NCBI RefSeq assembly: GCF_014648315.1
Contig: NZ_BMQW01000010.1
Location: 62,001-126,000, forward strand
Source: Shewanella ulleungensis
GTDB lineage: Bacteria; Pseudomonadota; Gammaproteobacteria; Enterobacterales; Shewanellaceae
Reading direction: 5' to 3'
DNA length: 64,000 nucleotides
The notes below the pieces were generated by a model. It saw only the letters and a list, made by a program, of their open reading frames with translations, made no database searches and was not told the origin of the DNA. A program made the translations under genes and the position numbers. Shown here piece after piece: positions 41,573 to 50,502 of this stretch. The first letter of the stretch is position 1. Each line of letters begins with the position of its first letter.

Positions 41573-43387
41573 TTAAAGCAAATCGGCAAACGGTTGAATA
41601 AATACGCTATCACCCGCAGGGATGGTTGCTGTGTCGTCTGCGATAACAATAAGGCAATTCGCATTCACCATTGAATTCAACATACCTGAGCCTTGCGCTC
41701 CAGTTGTTTTGACATGGATTTTTCCGTCATTTGCGATGCTATAAACGCCGCGTAAAAATTCCGTTCTACCGGTTTTACTGCGTAAAGAGTGGTCTGCAAT
41801 GGCTGGAATAAATTGTGGCTGCCAGTTTGTTTCTCCGGCAAGTTTACGAATAGCAGGTTGCACGAACTGCATAAATGACACCATCACCGCGACAGGGTTG
41901 CCAGGTAAACCAAAAAACAAACTCTGGTCTATTTTACCCACTGCTAAAGGGCGGCCTGGGCGCATGTTAATCCGCCAAAAATGAGTGTTACCCACGTTGG
42001 CGAGTGCCATTTTTATGTAGTCAGCATTGCCCACTGACACGCCGCCAGAACTAATGACAATATCCGCTTTTGCTGCTGCGTCGCTCAATGTGTTGGTCAG
42101 GGTTTGTTCGTTATCGTCAATAATCCCGAGGTCAATAACCTGACAACCGAGCTTTTTCGCCATTGACAAAATGGTATAGCGATTAGCATCGTAAATACAG
42201 TTAGGCTTTAGCTCATCACCGGGTTGACTCACTTCATCACCGGTTGAGAATACCGCAACAACAGGACGTTTAAAAATAGGTAAGCGATTAAACCCCAGAG
42301 ATGCCATTAAGCCCAGTTCTGCAGCACCTAACCTAGAGCCGGCAGATAATGCCACTTGACCTTTAGCAATGTCTTCACCGGCAAGGCGAACATGTTGACC
42401 TTTGATGATGTGCTCAAGCTCAAGTAGGGTAACTGTTTGACCGCTTTCTTCGGCTAATTCACGTGCTTGAATGGTGTCAGCACCTTGTGGCACTGTTGCC
42501 CCAGTCATAATGCGCACCGCTTCACCTGATTGCAGTAAATTTGGGTAGTTATGTCCCGCGAGCACTTCTGCCACAATCTTAAGCGGTGCGGTCGACAAAC
42601 TATCAAATGCAAAAGCATAACCGTCCATTGCTGAGTTTGTTTGTTGTGGCACATTAATTTCTGAAATAATGTCTTGAGCGAGAATGCGGTTATCAATATC
42701 AATAAGATCAACTAGTTCTGTTTGGTTAATCGTTTTCACTTGACCTAATACTTTACTAATACCTTGTGAGACGCTAATGCCGTATTCAGACTCTGGTTGG
42801 TCTCGTAATGCTTCGTTGTTAAAACAAATAGGTAATTTAACTTGAGGAGCTTGCCAATTTTGTTGGTAGAGTTGAACAAAATCAGCAATTTGTGCCACAT
42901 TGTTTAAGTCTAATCGCGTCAAGGTGTCTGGGACCTGAGTGTCTTCGCAGCAAGCGATAGCGACTATATTTTCGTCATGCACGTGAATGAGCGGTTTATT
43001 GTGTGCAGCACGGTGTAATTCGATTTTGGGTAATGTTAATTTTTTAAAACCTTCAACAAGTACGATATCGACTTTTTCAGCTTCAATTTGGCGCAGTAAA
43101 TGCTGTAGTTGAGGATCGCCCTCAACAGGATCTTCAGTCATTAATGCCCAGCGCACATGAGATGCAACCAATACTTGTTTTGCACCCGCTTTACGCATTT
43201 CATAACTGTCTTTACCTGGAATATCAACATCGAAGTTATGATGTGCATGTTTGATAACTGCTAAGCGAATACCGCGTTGATTGAGTTCAGGAATAAGCTG
43301 TTTTAATAGGGTTGTTTTACCGGTGCCGCTGTATGCACAAAACCCTAAAACGGGAATAGGTAATGGATTACTAAATACTACAGTCAT
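41573..43387 (-). CDS. MobB-MoeA fusion (molybdenum cofactor biosynthesis)
   Basis: A 604-residue bifunctional protein. Residues ~1-170 are MobB: PVLGFCAYSGTGKTTLLKQL (P-loop), KHAHHNFDVDIPGKDSYEMRKAGA and DIVLVEGFKKLTLPKIELHR. Residues ~190-604 are MoeA, which inserts molybdate into adenylylated molybdopterin: VPQQTNSAMDGYAF, AVRIMTGATVPQGADTI, RLAGEDIAKGQVALSAG, VVAVFSTGDEVSQPGDEL and SSGGVSVGNADYIK (~445). LFFGLPGNPVAVMVSF (~515) follows. All MoeA catalytic segments are present. It follows mobA in the tupABC-mobA operon, joining metal uptake to cofactor assembly. Confidence 0.93.
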   Translation of the reverse strand: MTVVFSNPLPIPVLGFCAYSGTGKTTLLKQLIPELNQRGIRLAVIKHAHHNFDVDIPGKDSYEMRKAGAKQVLVASHVRWALMTEDPVEGDPQLQHLLRQIEAEKVDIVLVEGFKKLTLPKIELHRAAHNKPLIHVHDENIVAIACCEDTQVPDTLTRLDLNNVAQIADFVQLYQQNWQAPQVKLPICFNNEALRDQPESEYGISVSQGISKVLGQVKTINQTELVDLIDIDNRILAQDIISEINVPQQTNSAMDGYAFAFDSLSTAPLKIVAEVLAGHNYPNLLQSGEAVRIMTGATVPQGADTIQARELAEESGQTVTLLELEHIIKGQHVRLAGEDIAKGQVALSAGSRLGAAELGLMASLGFNRLPIFKRPVVAVFSTGDEVSQPGDELKPNCIYDANRYTILSMAKKLGCQVIDLGIIDDNEQTLTNTLSDAAAKADIVISSGGVSVGNADYIKMALANVGNTHFWRINMRPGRPLAVGKIDQSLFFGLPGNPVAVMVSFMQFVQPAIRKLAGETNWQPQFIPAIADHSLRSKTGRTEFLRGVYSIANDGKIHVKTTGAQGSGMLNSMVNANCLIVIADDTATIPAGDSVFIQPFADLL

Positions 43388-43405
43388 CGTGGACCTCTTA
43401 ATAAA

Positions 43406-43996
43406 TTACTTGGCAATTGTCTGGGCGAGTTGTTGCTTTTGTTCTGGTGTGTTGACGTTAACAAAAGCATTAGGTTGATCGGCAAAACTCTCTACTGCCA
43501 CTTGATGTTGACGATACCAAAAATCAATTTTGCGCTCGCCTGCATCCAAAAATGCCTGCATAGATTCTGCTAAGTAGGGTTTAAGCAAGAGCACGACTGG
43601 CTGTTCACGTTCGCCATCACTCGCAACAGCAATATCGGCATTTTGCTTGGTAAGCGCGGCTAATAATCGTGATGCTAAATCGCTTGGTAACATAGGGCAA
43701 TCACAGGGCACGACCAATAAATATTCTGCTTGAGTTTGTTTTAGCGCCGTGACCATGCCAGCTAATGGACCTAAGTAGCCACTGTCTTGATCGCTAAAAA
43801 CGCTATAGCCCCATTGCTCATACTGAGTTTGGTTACGGTTAGCGTTAATCATAATACGGTCAACCTGAGTGCTGAGTTTGTCGATGGTATGGCAAATCAT
43901 TGCTTGGCCATTAAGATCAACTAAGCCTTTATCGTTGCCACCCATTCGTCTAGCCATGCCGCCAGCTAAAATTACTGCGTCAATCTGTGGTGCCAT
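43406..43996 (-). CDS. mobA: Molybdenum cofactor guanylyltransferase
   Basis: Transfers GMP to molybdenum cofactor to form the bis-MGD cofactor of DMSO reductase-family enzymes. 196 residues. N-terminal nucleotide motif DAVILAGGMARRMGGNDKGL (~5-24), then FSDQDSGYLGPLAGMVTAL (~68-86) and LLVVPCDCPMLPSDLA (~98). ATG at 43994-43996 chosen: it overlaps tupC by 17 bases and the following residues match the family. The open frame upstream is tupC sequence in another frame. It comes before the mobB-moeA fusion. Confidence 0.95.
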   Translation of the reverse strand: MAPQIDAVILAGGMARRMGGNDKGLVDLNGQAMICHTIDKLSTQVDRIMINANRNQTQYEQWGYSVFSDQDSGYLGPLAGMVTALKQTQAEYLLVVPCDCPMLPSDLASRLLAALTKQNADIAVASDGEREQPVVLLLKPYLAESMQAFLDAGERKIDFWYRQHQVAVESFADQPNAFVNVNTPEQKQQLAQTIAK

Positions 43997-44732
43997 AATG
44001 TAATTCCGTTGAATTAGTCTGATGCACTGTATCTGCTGTAGGTACATGCATGCTGGTATGAATAGTACGTTGCTTAATATGCCAATGTTGCTGGCATAAT
44101 GCAGTGAGGCCACAAGTTTGGTGACTACTGATTAACAGGCCGGTGCCGTCTTGTTTTAATTGATTGATCATTGCTAATACTAAACGTTGCGAATGCTTGT
44201 CCATATTCGAAATAGGTTCATCGAGCATGAGCAGTTTAGGCTGGGTAATCCATGCTCTTGCAATAGCAAGGCGTTGGCGTTCTCCGCCAGATAAATCACT
44301 AGCATGATGAGTTAATAAGTCGTTAAGTTGAGCCATATTAATGGCTTGCTTAATTCTGTTGCTACGTTCGCTTGACGTCAATTTCAATTGATTTAGAGCA
44401 TAGGTCAAGTTGTATTTTACTGAACCCTCAAACAAATAAGGATGTTGATGTAAATACACAGCTTTGCCTAATAGGCTGTCTGCTTGCCACCAGGATTTAG
44501 GTGTAAAACCTTGATCAAAAACCACACCCTCTGTTGGCTTAATCAAGCCTGCTAGGATTTTCATTAGGGTCGATTTTCCAGAGCCATTATCGCCCTGCAA
44601 ATAAATCACATCACCTTGTTTAAAGTTCAGTTCATCCACGCTAAATAAAGTATTTTTTTGAAACTTCATCAGCAAATTCTGAGCATGAATTTCTACAGGT
44701 TTGCTGGTGGATAAGCTATTCGATGAGGTCAT
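43980..44732 (-). CDS. tupC: Tungstate ABC transporter ATP-binding protein
   Basis: ATPase subunit of a Tup-type oxyanion importer, 250 residues, on the cytoplasmic side of the inner membrane. Walker A: IYLQGDNGSGKSTLMKILAG (~40-59). The Q-loop area is VYLHQHPYLFEGSV. Signature: ASDLSGGERQRLAIARAW (~145). Walker B: KLLMLDEPISNMDKHS. The switch His is in LLISSHQTCG. There is no TOBE domain, unlike ModC. It lies 1 bp after tupB and overlaps mobA. Substrate called tungstate from TupA identity; molybdate is possible. Confidence 0.92.
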   Translation of the reverse strand: MTSSNSLSTSKPVEIHAQNLLMKFQKNTLFSVDELNFKQGDVIYLQGDNGSGKSTLMKILAGLIKPTEGVVFDQGFTPKSWWQADSLLGKAVYLHQHPYLFEGSVKYNLTYALNQLKLTSSERSNRIKQAINMAQLNDLLTHHASDLSGGERQRLAIARAWITQPKLLMLDEPISNMDKHSQRLVLAMINQLKQDGTGLLISSHQTCGLTALCQQHWHIKQRTIHTSMHVPTADTVHQTNSTELHYGTTD

Positions 44733-44733
44733 C

Positions 44734-45441
44734 TTAATGACTCCTTGGGAGGGCTTTACCTCGCAATGAACCTAAGATGAAGTTTAGCACCAAGGCTAAA
44801 ATTAATAATACTAATCCTAATGCAATGGCTTGGGCAAAGTCACCTTTACTGGTTTCTAATGCAATAGCGGTAGGAATATTGCGTGTCACATTCATAATGT
44901 TTCCTCCCACCATCATTGAACAGCCAACCTCTGTAAGGATACGGCTAAAGGCAGCAATAATGGCCAGAAGCAGAGGTACTCGAAGTTCACGACATAATGT
45001 CCATACTGCGCGTATCCATGTTGCTCCTAGTGTACGGGATGTTTCCCAAGCGCGGCGATCTACGCTTGAAAAGGCAGCTTGTGAAAGTGCAACCATAACC
45101 GGTGCGCAAATAAGCATTTGCCCTAAAATCATACCTTGTTGGGTAAACAACCACTTTAAATCACCGAGCACACCTTGGCGAGTGAGTAATAAATACACCA
45201 GCAATCCAATGACAACCGTTGGAATCGATTGTAGGGTTTGAATGAGGTTAGTTACAACCCAGCGGCCACGAAAATGACTGAATGCAAGAATAAAACCTAA
45301 GATAATCGACGGAATAATCGTGATCAGCAGCGCCGCAAAGGACACCGAGAAAGAGATATTAATAATCGCCCAAACATCTGGGTCAAAAGAGAGCAGCAAG
45401 CTAAATGCTTGCTGCAATAGGGCTAACCAGCCGTCACTCAT
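44734..45441 (-). CDS. tupB: Tungstate ABC transporter permease
   Basis: An integral membrane permease of 235 residues with five to six hydrophobic segments (ISFSVSFAALLITIIPSIIL, VVIGLLVYLLLT, IALGLVLLILALVLNFIL). The cytoplasmic coupling loop with the EAA motif reads RRAWETSRTLGATWIRAVWTL (positions ~128-148). Family match: TupB/WtpB-like oxyanion permeases. It overlaps tupA by four bases and precedes tupC by 1 bp. Confidence 0.92.
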   Translation of the reverse strand: MSDGWLALLQQAFSLLLSFDPDVWAIINISFSVSFAALLITIIPSIILGFILAFSHFRGRWVVTNLIQTLQSIPTVVIGLLVYLLLTRQGVLGDLKWLFTQQGMILGQMLICAPVMVALSQAAFSSVDRRAWETSRTLGATWIRAVWTLCRELRVPLLLAIIAAFSRILTEVGCSMMVGGNIMNVTRNIPTAIALETSKGDFAQAIALGLVLLILALVLNFILGSLRGKALPRSH

Positions 45442-46262
45442 TTTTTATACGTTGCCTTGAACAATTGCTCTCCTTGCACAGTGAATTCATTAATCATGGT
45501 TTGTGTTGCAGGGGTGATAAGCCAATCGCTTAATGCTTTTGCACCTTTATGATTAAGATCAGGATATTTTTCAGGGTTAATTAGCATGATTTGGTAAGGG
45601 TTAGCTAATGCTGCGCCACCTTCAAAACTAATGGTTAAATCAAGTTTAGCTTTATAAGCAATAAAAGTACCGCGGTCTGCTAACGTATAAGCTTGCAATT
45701 CATTTGCCATTAGCAAGGTTTTACCCATGCCTTGGCCTACAGATGTATAGCCTTCAAAGTCCGGTGTTACGCCAGCAGCTTGCCAAATTTCAAGCTCCTT
45801 CATATGAGTGCCTGAGTTATCTCCACGTGAGATAAACTTGCTTGGTTTCGCTGCAATTTTACTAAATGCTTCTGTCGCATCTTTGCTCAATTTTGCTACT
45901 GCAGGGTCATCTTTAGGCCCAAGTACAATAAAATCATTTTCCATAATACCGCGAGGTTCAACACCGTAACCATCGGCAACAAATTTTGCTTCTGCTTCTG
46001 GAGCATGTGTCATGACAACATCAACATCACCTTGGCTGCCTAGCTTTAATGCCTGGCCAGTACCGGTCGCAATGACTTGCACACTGTAGCCAGACTCTGC
46101 TTCAAACTTAGGTAAAATCGCACCTAATAATCCTGAGTTTTCAGTACTCGTTGTTGTCGCGAGTTTAATGACTTCGCCTGCTAACGCGACTGGGCTGAAC
46201 ATCGCACCACTAAAAACCGTAGCGGCTAATAACATGCTGACACTTGCTTTGAGTTTTAACAT
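45438..46262 (-). CDS. tupA: Tungstate-binding periplasmic protein
   Basis: Periplasmic solute receptor of 274 residues. Signal peptide ~1-28 (SMLLAATVFSGAMFSPVALA). The oxyanion-binding IKLATTTSTENSGLLGAILP segment (~32-51) contains the TTTS signature of TupA. Further family pieces are IATGTGQALKLGSQGDVDVV, EPRGIMENDFIVLGPKDDPA and FISRGDNSGTHMKELEIW. Start at 46262: AAGGA stands six bases before this ATG, while an ATG two codons upstream would abut the ribosome binding site. A sigma-54 promoter lies ~55 bp upstream. First gene of tupABC-mobA-mobB/moeA. Confidence 0.93.
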   Translation of the reverse strand: MLKLKASVSMLLAATVFSGAMFSPVALAGEVIKLATTTSTENSGLLGAILPKFEAESGYSVQVIATGTGQALKLGSQGDVDVVMTHAPEAEAKFVADGYGVEPRGIMENDFIVLGPKDDPAVAKLSKDATEAFSKIAAKPSKFISRGDNSGTHMKELEIWQAAGVTPDFEGYTSVGQGMGKTLLMANELQAYTLADRGTFIAYKAKLDLTISFEGGAALANPYQIMLINPEKYPDLNHKGAKALSDWLITPATQTMINEFTVQGEQLFKATYKK

Positions 46263-46315
46263 TTCCATTCCTTGTAGTATTAATGACCGGATTTTTTCTT
46301 AATTACCAAAGCCAT

Positions 46316-46332
46316 AAGCAAGTTAAATGCCA
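46316..46332 (-). promoter_or_regulatory. Sigma-54 promoter of the tup-mob-moe operon
   Basis: The reverse strand reads TTGGCATTTAACTTGCT: GG and GC are separated by exactly ten bases, as in the -24/-12 consensus TGGCAC-N5-TTGCW, with a full TGGCA and TTGCT. The expected start is near 46306, ~44 bp before the tupA ATG. The neighbouring divergent gene encodes a sigma-54 activator. Confidence 0.75.
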
Positions 46333-46410
46333 AATGATTTTAAAGCAAATACAGTTCACGCCTAAAATCGAAATTGTGAACTTGATCCCAAGCTTGATGA
46401 AATTATGATA

Positions 46411-46421
46411 GACAAATTGTC
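46411..46421. promoter_or_regulatory. Candidate activator site (GACAA-A-TTGTC)
   Basis: A perfect odd palindrome GACAAATTGTC ~80 bp upstream of the -24 element, a usual distance for a sigma-54 enhancer site. It is short, and no second copy was seen, so the role is only suggested. Confidence 0.35.
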
Positions 46422-46520
46422 CCACGATCACTTTTCTGTGGTTCATAGTGACCCTGTCATTTCGATTCAATGGTAGAGTAAGTTAAAAGCGTGTCAAAAT
46501 GTCCTAATAAGAGTCCATTT

Positions 46521-47912
46521 ATGAGTCCTGACGAACAGATCACCCCTATAGCCCAAACCACAATGTCGGTATTAATCGTTGATGACGAGCCCGGCATGCG
46601 CAGTTTTTTGATGAAAGCTTTAGCCAAAAAATTCGCTCTCGTTGAAACGGCATCCACCATTGCGCAAGCAGAAACGCTCCGTAGCCAAGGTCATTTTGAT
46701 TTACTCATTGTCGATATAAGACTGCCTGACCGTTCTGGTATTGAGTGGCATGAAGCATTAAACGATCGTGATAGACAATCCGACATTATTTTTATGACGG
46801 GGTATGCCGATATGGATGTAGCAATCAAAGCGCTACGGGCAGGCGCTTCTGACTTTATTATGAAACCATTTCACCTTGAACAAATGATGACCGCAGTTGA
46901 CCGCTGTATTGAAAAGCGTTTGTTAAAACGCGAAAACTTTATGTTAAGGCGCGAATTAGCTCATGGGCAGTCATCAACCATTATTGGTAATAGTGAAGCT
47001 ATTCGCGATGTTAAACAAGTCATTGAACGCATAGCTCCCACCAATGCAGTGGTATTGATTGAAGGAGAATCTGGCACAGGTAAAGAACTTGTAGCAAGGC
47101 AGCTACATCAACTTAGTGGCCGCAGTGGTGCTTTTGTACCTGTTAACTGTGGTGCTATAGCGCCAGAATTATTGGCCAGTGAGTTATTTGGTCATACGGC
47201 GGGCGCATTTACGGGGGCAAAAGGCAATCGTGAGGGTCTGTTTAGTTATGCCTCTGGCGGGACCATTTTTTTAGATGAAATTGGCGAGATGCCAATGAAC
47301 ATGCAAACCGCGTTACTTCGCGTTCTTGAAGAGCGATCTATTAGACCTGTCGGTAGCGAAAAAGAAATCGATATTGATGTGCGAGTTGTTGCCGCAACCA
47401 ATCGTTTACTGATTGATGAAGTTGAAGCAGGACGTTTTCGTCGAGACTTATTTTACCGCCTCAATGTGCTCAATATTGTGATTCCATCTTTGCGATCTCG
47501 TCCTGAGGATGTCGTTGAGTTAACGCATTTCTTCACGTTACAGTTATCACAAGAACTGGGCATTAAAGATGTTATTTGGAGCCATGAAGACCTGCAAGTA
47601 CTGCAGCAATATGATTGGCCAGGTAATATTCGTGAGTTACGTAATATGATTGAACGTTGCATTTTATTAGGTAAACCACCGGCAGAATACTGGAAAAAAC
47701 CTGTAGTGACAGTGGTACCAGAAGCAATGGGTTACCCGCTTGATTGGCCTTTAAAAGAAGTTGAAAAGCTCCATGTTACTCAGGTCGTTGATGCACATAA
47801 TGGTAATAAATCTGCAGCAGCAAGAGATTTAGGGGTATCGCGTAAAACGCTCGACCGTAAATATAAAGAGTGGGCTCATCATGACGATGACAGCAGTGGA
47901 GAAATACAGTAG
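46521..47912 (+). CDS. NtrC-family sigma-54 response regulator
   Basis: A 463-residue response regulator. Receiver ~15-130: SVLIVDDEPGMRSFLMKAL, phospho-acceptor Asp in LLIVDIRLPDRSG, IIFMTGYADMDVAIKAL and Lys in DFIMKPFHLEQM. AAA+ domain ~150-385: LIEGESGTGKELVARQLH (Walker A), the sigma-54 contact loop GAFTGAKGNREGLF, and GGTIFLDEIGEMPMNMQ (Walker B). Fis-type HTH at the end: NKSAAARDLGVSRKTLDRKY. It needs sigma-54 RNA polymerase to act. Start is uncertain: the ATG 46521 has AAGAG upstream, but GTG 46491 and ATG 46563 are possible. The kinase gene follows with 1-base overlap. Confidence 0.92.
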   Translation: MSPDEQITPIAQTTMSVLIVDDEPGMRSFLMKALAKKFALVETASTIAQAETLRSQGHFDLLIVDIRLPDRSGIEWHEALNDRDRQSDIIFMTGYADMDVAIKALRAGASDFIMKPFHLEQMMTAVDRCIEKRLLKRENFMLRRELAHGQSSTIIGNSEAIRDVKQVIERIAPTNAVVLIEGESGTGKELVARQLHQLSGRSGAFVPVNCGAIAPELLASELFGHTAGAFTGAKGNREGLFSYASGGTIFLDEIGEMPMNMQTALLRVLEERSIRPVGSEKEIDIDVRVVAATNRLLIDEVEAGRFRRDLFYRLNVLNIVIPSLRSRPEDVVELTHFFTLQLSQELGIKDVIWSHEDLQVLQQYDWPGNIRELRNMIERCILLGKPPAEYWKKPVVTVVPEAMGYPLDWPLKEVEKLHVTQVVDAHNGNKSAAARDLGVSRKTLDRKYKEWAHHDDDSSGEIQ

Positions 47913-50053
47913 TGGCTAATAAATCGGGTTTATTCACTCGAGTATTTGGTATTAGTTGGCTACAGATGCAGTCAAAGGTACGATACCGCATTTTATTTCT
48001 AACCTTATTGCCGATCTTATTAACTCTGGTTAGCTTAGTTTTCATCACGATTTATTGGAACGTGATATATACAGGCAAACAATTGTTTATGAAGGTAAAA
48101 GCAGACCTCGTCGTTGCTGAAAACACCTTGGCACAGGTTCAGAGACGACAACAACATCAGCTTAGTACTATTAGTGGGTCGTGGGATTTTCAACATGCTT
48201 TTCAGTTGCTCAATAACAACGATTCACAACCTAATGCTGCCGCAATTAATGCTCTCAATATATTATTGGCTGAAAAACAGCAAACGCTAGGTTTAGATTT
48301 TTTACGCCTCATAAGTCTAAGCGATGCCGCTGCCGATCCTGATTTACGGCTAATGTTGCACCAAACACAACAGCAAGCAATATCAGGGTTGATGGTCTTA
48401 CCTAACAATCGACTCGCAAGGATTAACTCGGTTCTTGCTGAGCAAGCTGAAATTGAGCTTGTTGCCACTAGGCATGCGGCAGAACCGCCTAAAAAAATGG
48501 AAAGTCGTGGGTTATTAAGCCGCACACTAATGCCTGTAGCGGATCTGTCTGGTAATGTGTTTTGGTATATTGATGGTGGTATGCTGTTAAATCGTAACAC
48601 ATTGATTGTAGACCATATTAGGGATTTGGTTTATGGTGAGGGTACATTGCCTGAGCGCTCAATTGGTACGGTTACACTATTTTTAGACAATATCCGAATT
48701 AGTACCAATGTGCCTTTAGAACAGTTTCCAAGTGATCTGAGCAAACAAAATAGAGCCATTGGTACCTTAGTGTCAGACGAGGTGTATCAGCAAGTATTAA
48801 TAGAGGGCGAAAACTGGATTAACCGAGCTTTTGTATTGAGCGAATGGTATATATCGGGCTATTCACCCTTGTATGATATTCGAGGCAAACGTGTCGGCAT
48901 GGTTTACGCCGGTTTTTCTGAAGCGCCATTTTTACATAACTACTTATTAAACATTATTGAGCTCGGCACCATTTTGGTGATCGTGTTATTTCTATCGGGC
49001 TTTTTGGTGTATCGCGGCGCAAATAGTTTATTGCAGCCCATTGAGTATATTCATCAGGTTGTAACTGCTGTGCAAGCGGGTCGTAATATTCGCATTGGTA
49101 AATTGGGCTTAACCAGTGATAACGAATTAGCACAATTAGCCGATCAGTTTGATCGAATGCTCGACCAACTGCAGCGTCGTAATGCGCAAATTCAAGCCGC
49201 AGCCGAGCAACTCGAAATCAAAGTTGAACAACGAACCCGGAGTTTGCAGGACAAAACCGAAGAACTTGAACGAAATGTCGCCTTATTACATGCCACTCGC
49301 CAGCAATTGGTTACCAATGAAAAACTCAGCGCATTAGGTGAATTGATTGCGGGTATTGCTCATGAAATTAATAATCCCACCGCGGTGATTTTGGGCAATA
49401 TGGAGCTATTAAAATACGAGCTTGGCGATGGTGCAAAGGTTGTCGAAGAAGAAATCGAATTGGTTATTCAACAGGTCGGCCGCATCACTACAATTATCCG
49501 TAGCTTATTACAGTACAGTCGGCCTGGGGAATTTAATGCACCAATTGAATCTCAAGCTATTACCCCTATTGTAGAAGAAGTGCTGCTATTGGTGCGTCAC
49601 TCTATTGAGCAACAAAAAGTGGAACTGGTGAAAGAGTTAACCGCCAGCACACTGGTCGAGGTTAATCGGCCACAATTATTGCAAGTATTAATCAATTTAA
49701 TGGTTAATGCGGCCCATGCTATTAAAGCCAACGGTCGTATTTGGTTGAGAACCTACGATTGGATTGAAGATGGTCAAAGTATTGGGGTGAAAGTTGAAGT
49801 TGAAGATGAAGGGATTGGTATCTCGAAAGAGGATTTAGGCCGCATTTTTGATCCATTTTATACCACACGTAAAGACGGCACAGGCTTAGGTTTATCATTA
49901 AGTTACGGTATTATTAAACGTCTTGGCGGCACCATTGAAGTTAAATCTACGCTTGATGTTGGTACCGTATTTACCATTGGTTTGTATCACAAAGCAAAAG
50001 ATGATCAACAGCTTGGACCATATGATGGTTTACAGTTTGGCGATAAAACATAA
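47912..50053 (+). CDS. Membrane sensor histidine kinase
   Basis: A 713-residue sensor kinase, partner of the preceding regulator. Transmembrane helix 1 at ~27-47 (LFLTLLPILLTLVSLVFI). A large periplasmic sensor ~50-350 looks like a Cache-type fold. Transmembrane helix 2 follows (~352-372, LGTILVIVLFLSGFLVY), then HAMP ~375-428 and a coiled coil (~430-475). The kinase core has H-box GELIAGIAHEINNPTAVIL (His ~486), N-box LINLMVNAAHAIKANG and G-boxes DEGIGISKEDLGRIF and TGLGLSLSYGI. The start is a GTG overlapping the regulator stop. The ligand is unknown; context (tup genes across the promoter) suggests an oxyanion or cofactor-status signal. Confidence 0.92.
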   Translation: MANKSGLFTRVFGISWLQMQSKVRYRILFLTLLPILLTLVSLVFITIYWNVIYTGKQLFMKVKADLVVAENTLAQVQRRQQHQLSTISGSWDFQHAFQLLNNNDSQPNAAAINALNILLAEKQQTLGLDFLRLISLSDAAADPDLRLMLHQTQQQAISGLMVLPNNRLARINSVLAEQAEIELVATRHAAEPPKKMESRGLLSRTLMPVADLSGNVFWYIDGGMLLNRNTLIVDHIRDLVYGEGTLPERSIGTVTLFLDNIRISTNVPLEQFPSDLSKQNRAIGTLVSDEVYQQVLIEGENWINRAFVLSEWYISGYSPLYDIRGKRVGMVYAGFSEAPFLHNYLLNIIELGTILVIVLFLSGFLVYRGANSLLQPIEYIHQVVTAVQAGRNIRIGKLGLTSDNELAQLADQFDRMLDQLQRRNAQIQAAAEQLEIKVEQRTRSLQDKTEELERNVALLHATRQQLVTNEKLSALGELIAGIAHEINNPTAVILGNMELLKYELGDGAKVVEEEIELVIQQVGRITTIIRSLLQYSRPGEFNAPIESQAITPIVEEVLLLVRHSIEQQKVELVKELTASTLVEVNRPQLLQVLINLMVNAAHAIKANGRIWLRTYDWIEDGQSIGVKVEVEDEGIGISKEDLGRIFDPFYTTRKDGTGLGLSLSYGIIKRLGGTIEVKSTLDVGTVFTIGLYHKAKDDQQLGPYDGLQFGDKT

Positions 50054-50078
50054 TATAAATGATACGAGAAAACAGATA

Positions 50079-50198
50079 AAAAAAAGCCGGGAATAATTCC
50101 CGGCCACAAAGAGTGTGTGAGCAATGTCGTGCTTGCGAACTCAGTAGACTACTTAAAGGTGATGAAGTCTCTATTTAGTAAACCGAGTTTTGGAACGC
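50079..50198 (-). ncRNA. ryhB: RyhB iron-responsive small RNA
   Basis: The reverse strand contains AAGCACGACATTGCTCACA (50121-50139), identical to the conserved seed core of enterobacterial RyhB. It ends in the terminator GGCCGGGAATTATTCCCGGC plus T8 (50078-50103). The promoter upstream is overlapped by a Fur box. The predicted RNA is ~120 nt, longer than the 90 nt of E. coli. RyhB is made under iron starvation and, with Hfq, represses mRNAs of iron-rich proteins. Confidence 0.92.
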
Positions 50199-50204
50199 AA
50201 GTTA

Positions 50205-50233
50205 ATAGTAATCATTCTCATTTGTGTTTGCAA
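50205..50233 (-). promoter_or_regulatory. ryhB promoter with Fur box
   Basis: Reverse strand: -35 TTGCAA (50228-50233), 17-bp spacer, -10 TACTAT (50205-50210). The spacer and -10 carry TGAGAAT-G-ATTACTA (50206-50220), which matches the Fur 7-1-7 pattern TGATAAT-N-ATTATCA at 11 of 14 positions. Fur-Fe bound there would block the promoter. Confidence 0.85.
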
Positions 50234-50445
50234 GTCCTTAAACAATAAAATTATCATCTTTACATTGTCATCATCACTAAAATAAACAGACCTTAATTAT
50301 TGAGTCATATGATTAACTGAATATAGGCTTGGGTGATGGCGCTAGCTGGGGGATTTACTTAAGTTCAATGCCTAGTTGCATCGCACTATTGTTTGATGAG
50401 TGAACCCATTTGAACATTGTAGTGGACTGATTAAGCGTGTTTAAC

Positions 50446-50481
50446 CATCAAGCTCAGCTAGACTGGCGACTAAGCTTGATG
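50446..50481 (-). terminator. Hairpin downstream of yhhQ
   Basis: CATCAAGCT(C)AG / CT(A)AGCTTGATG pair with one mismatch, 22 bp after the yhhQ stop. A weak T-run makes the terminator role tentative. Apart from this hairpin I see nothing in 50234-50502. Confidence 0.5.
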
Positions 50482-50502
50482 ATTTATTATTTCGAGTTCA
50501 GA

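Noticed and set aside
50279..50292. ATAAACAGACC, resembling the MITE end
   Set aside because: An 11-base match without the CTAGGG terminus or a second end. Chance is sufficient.
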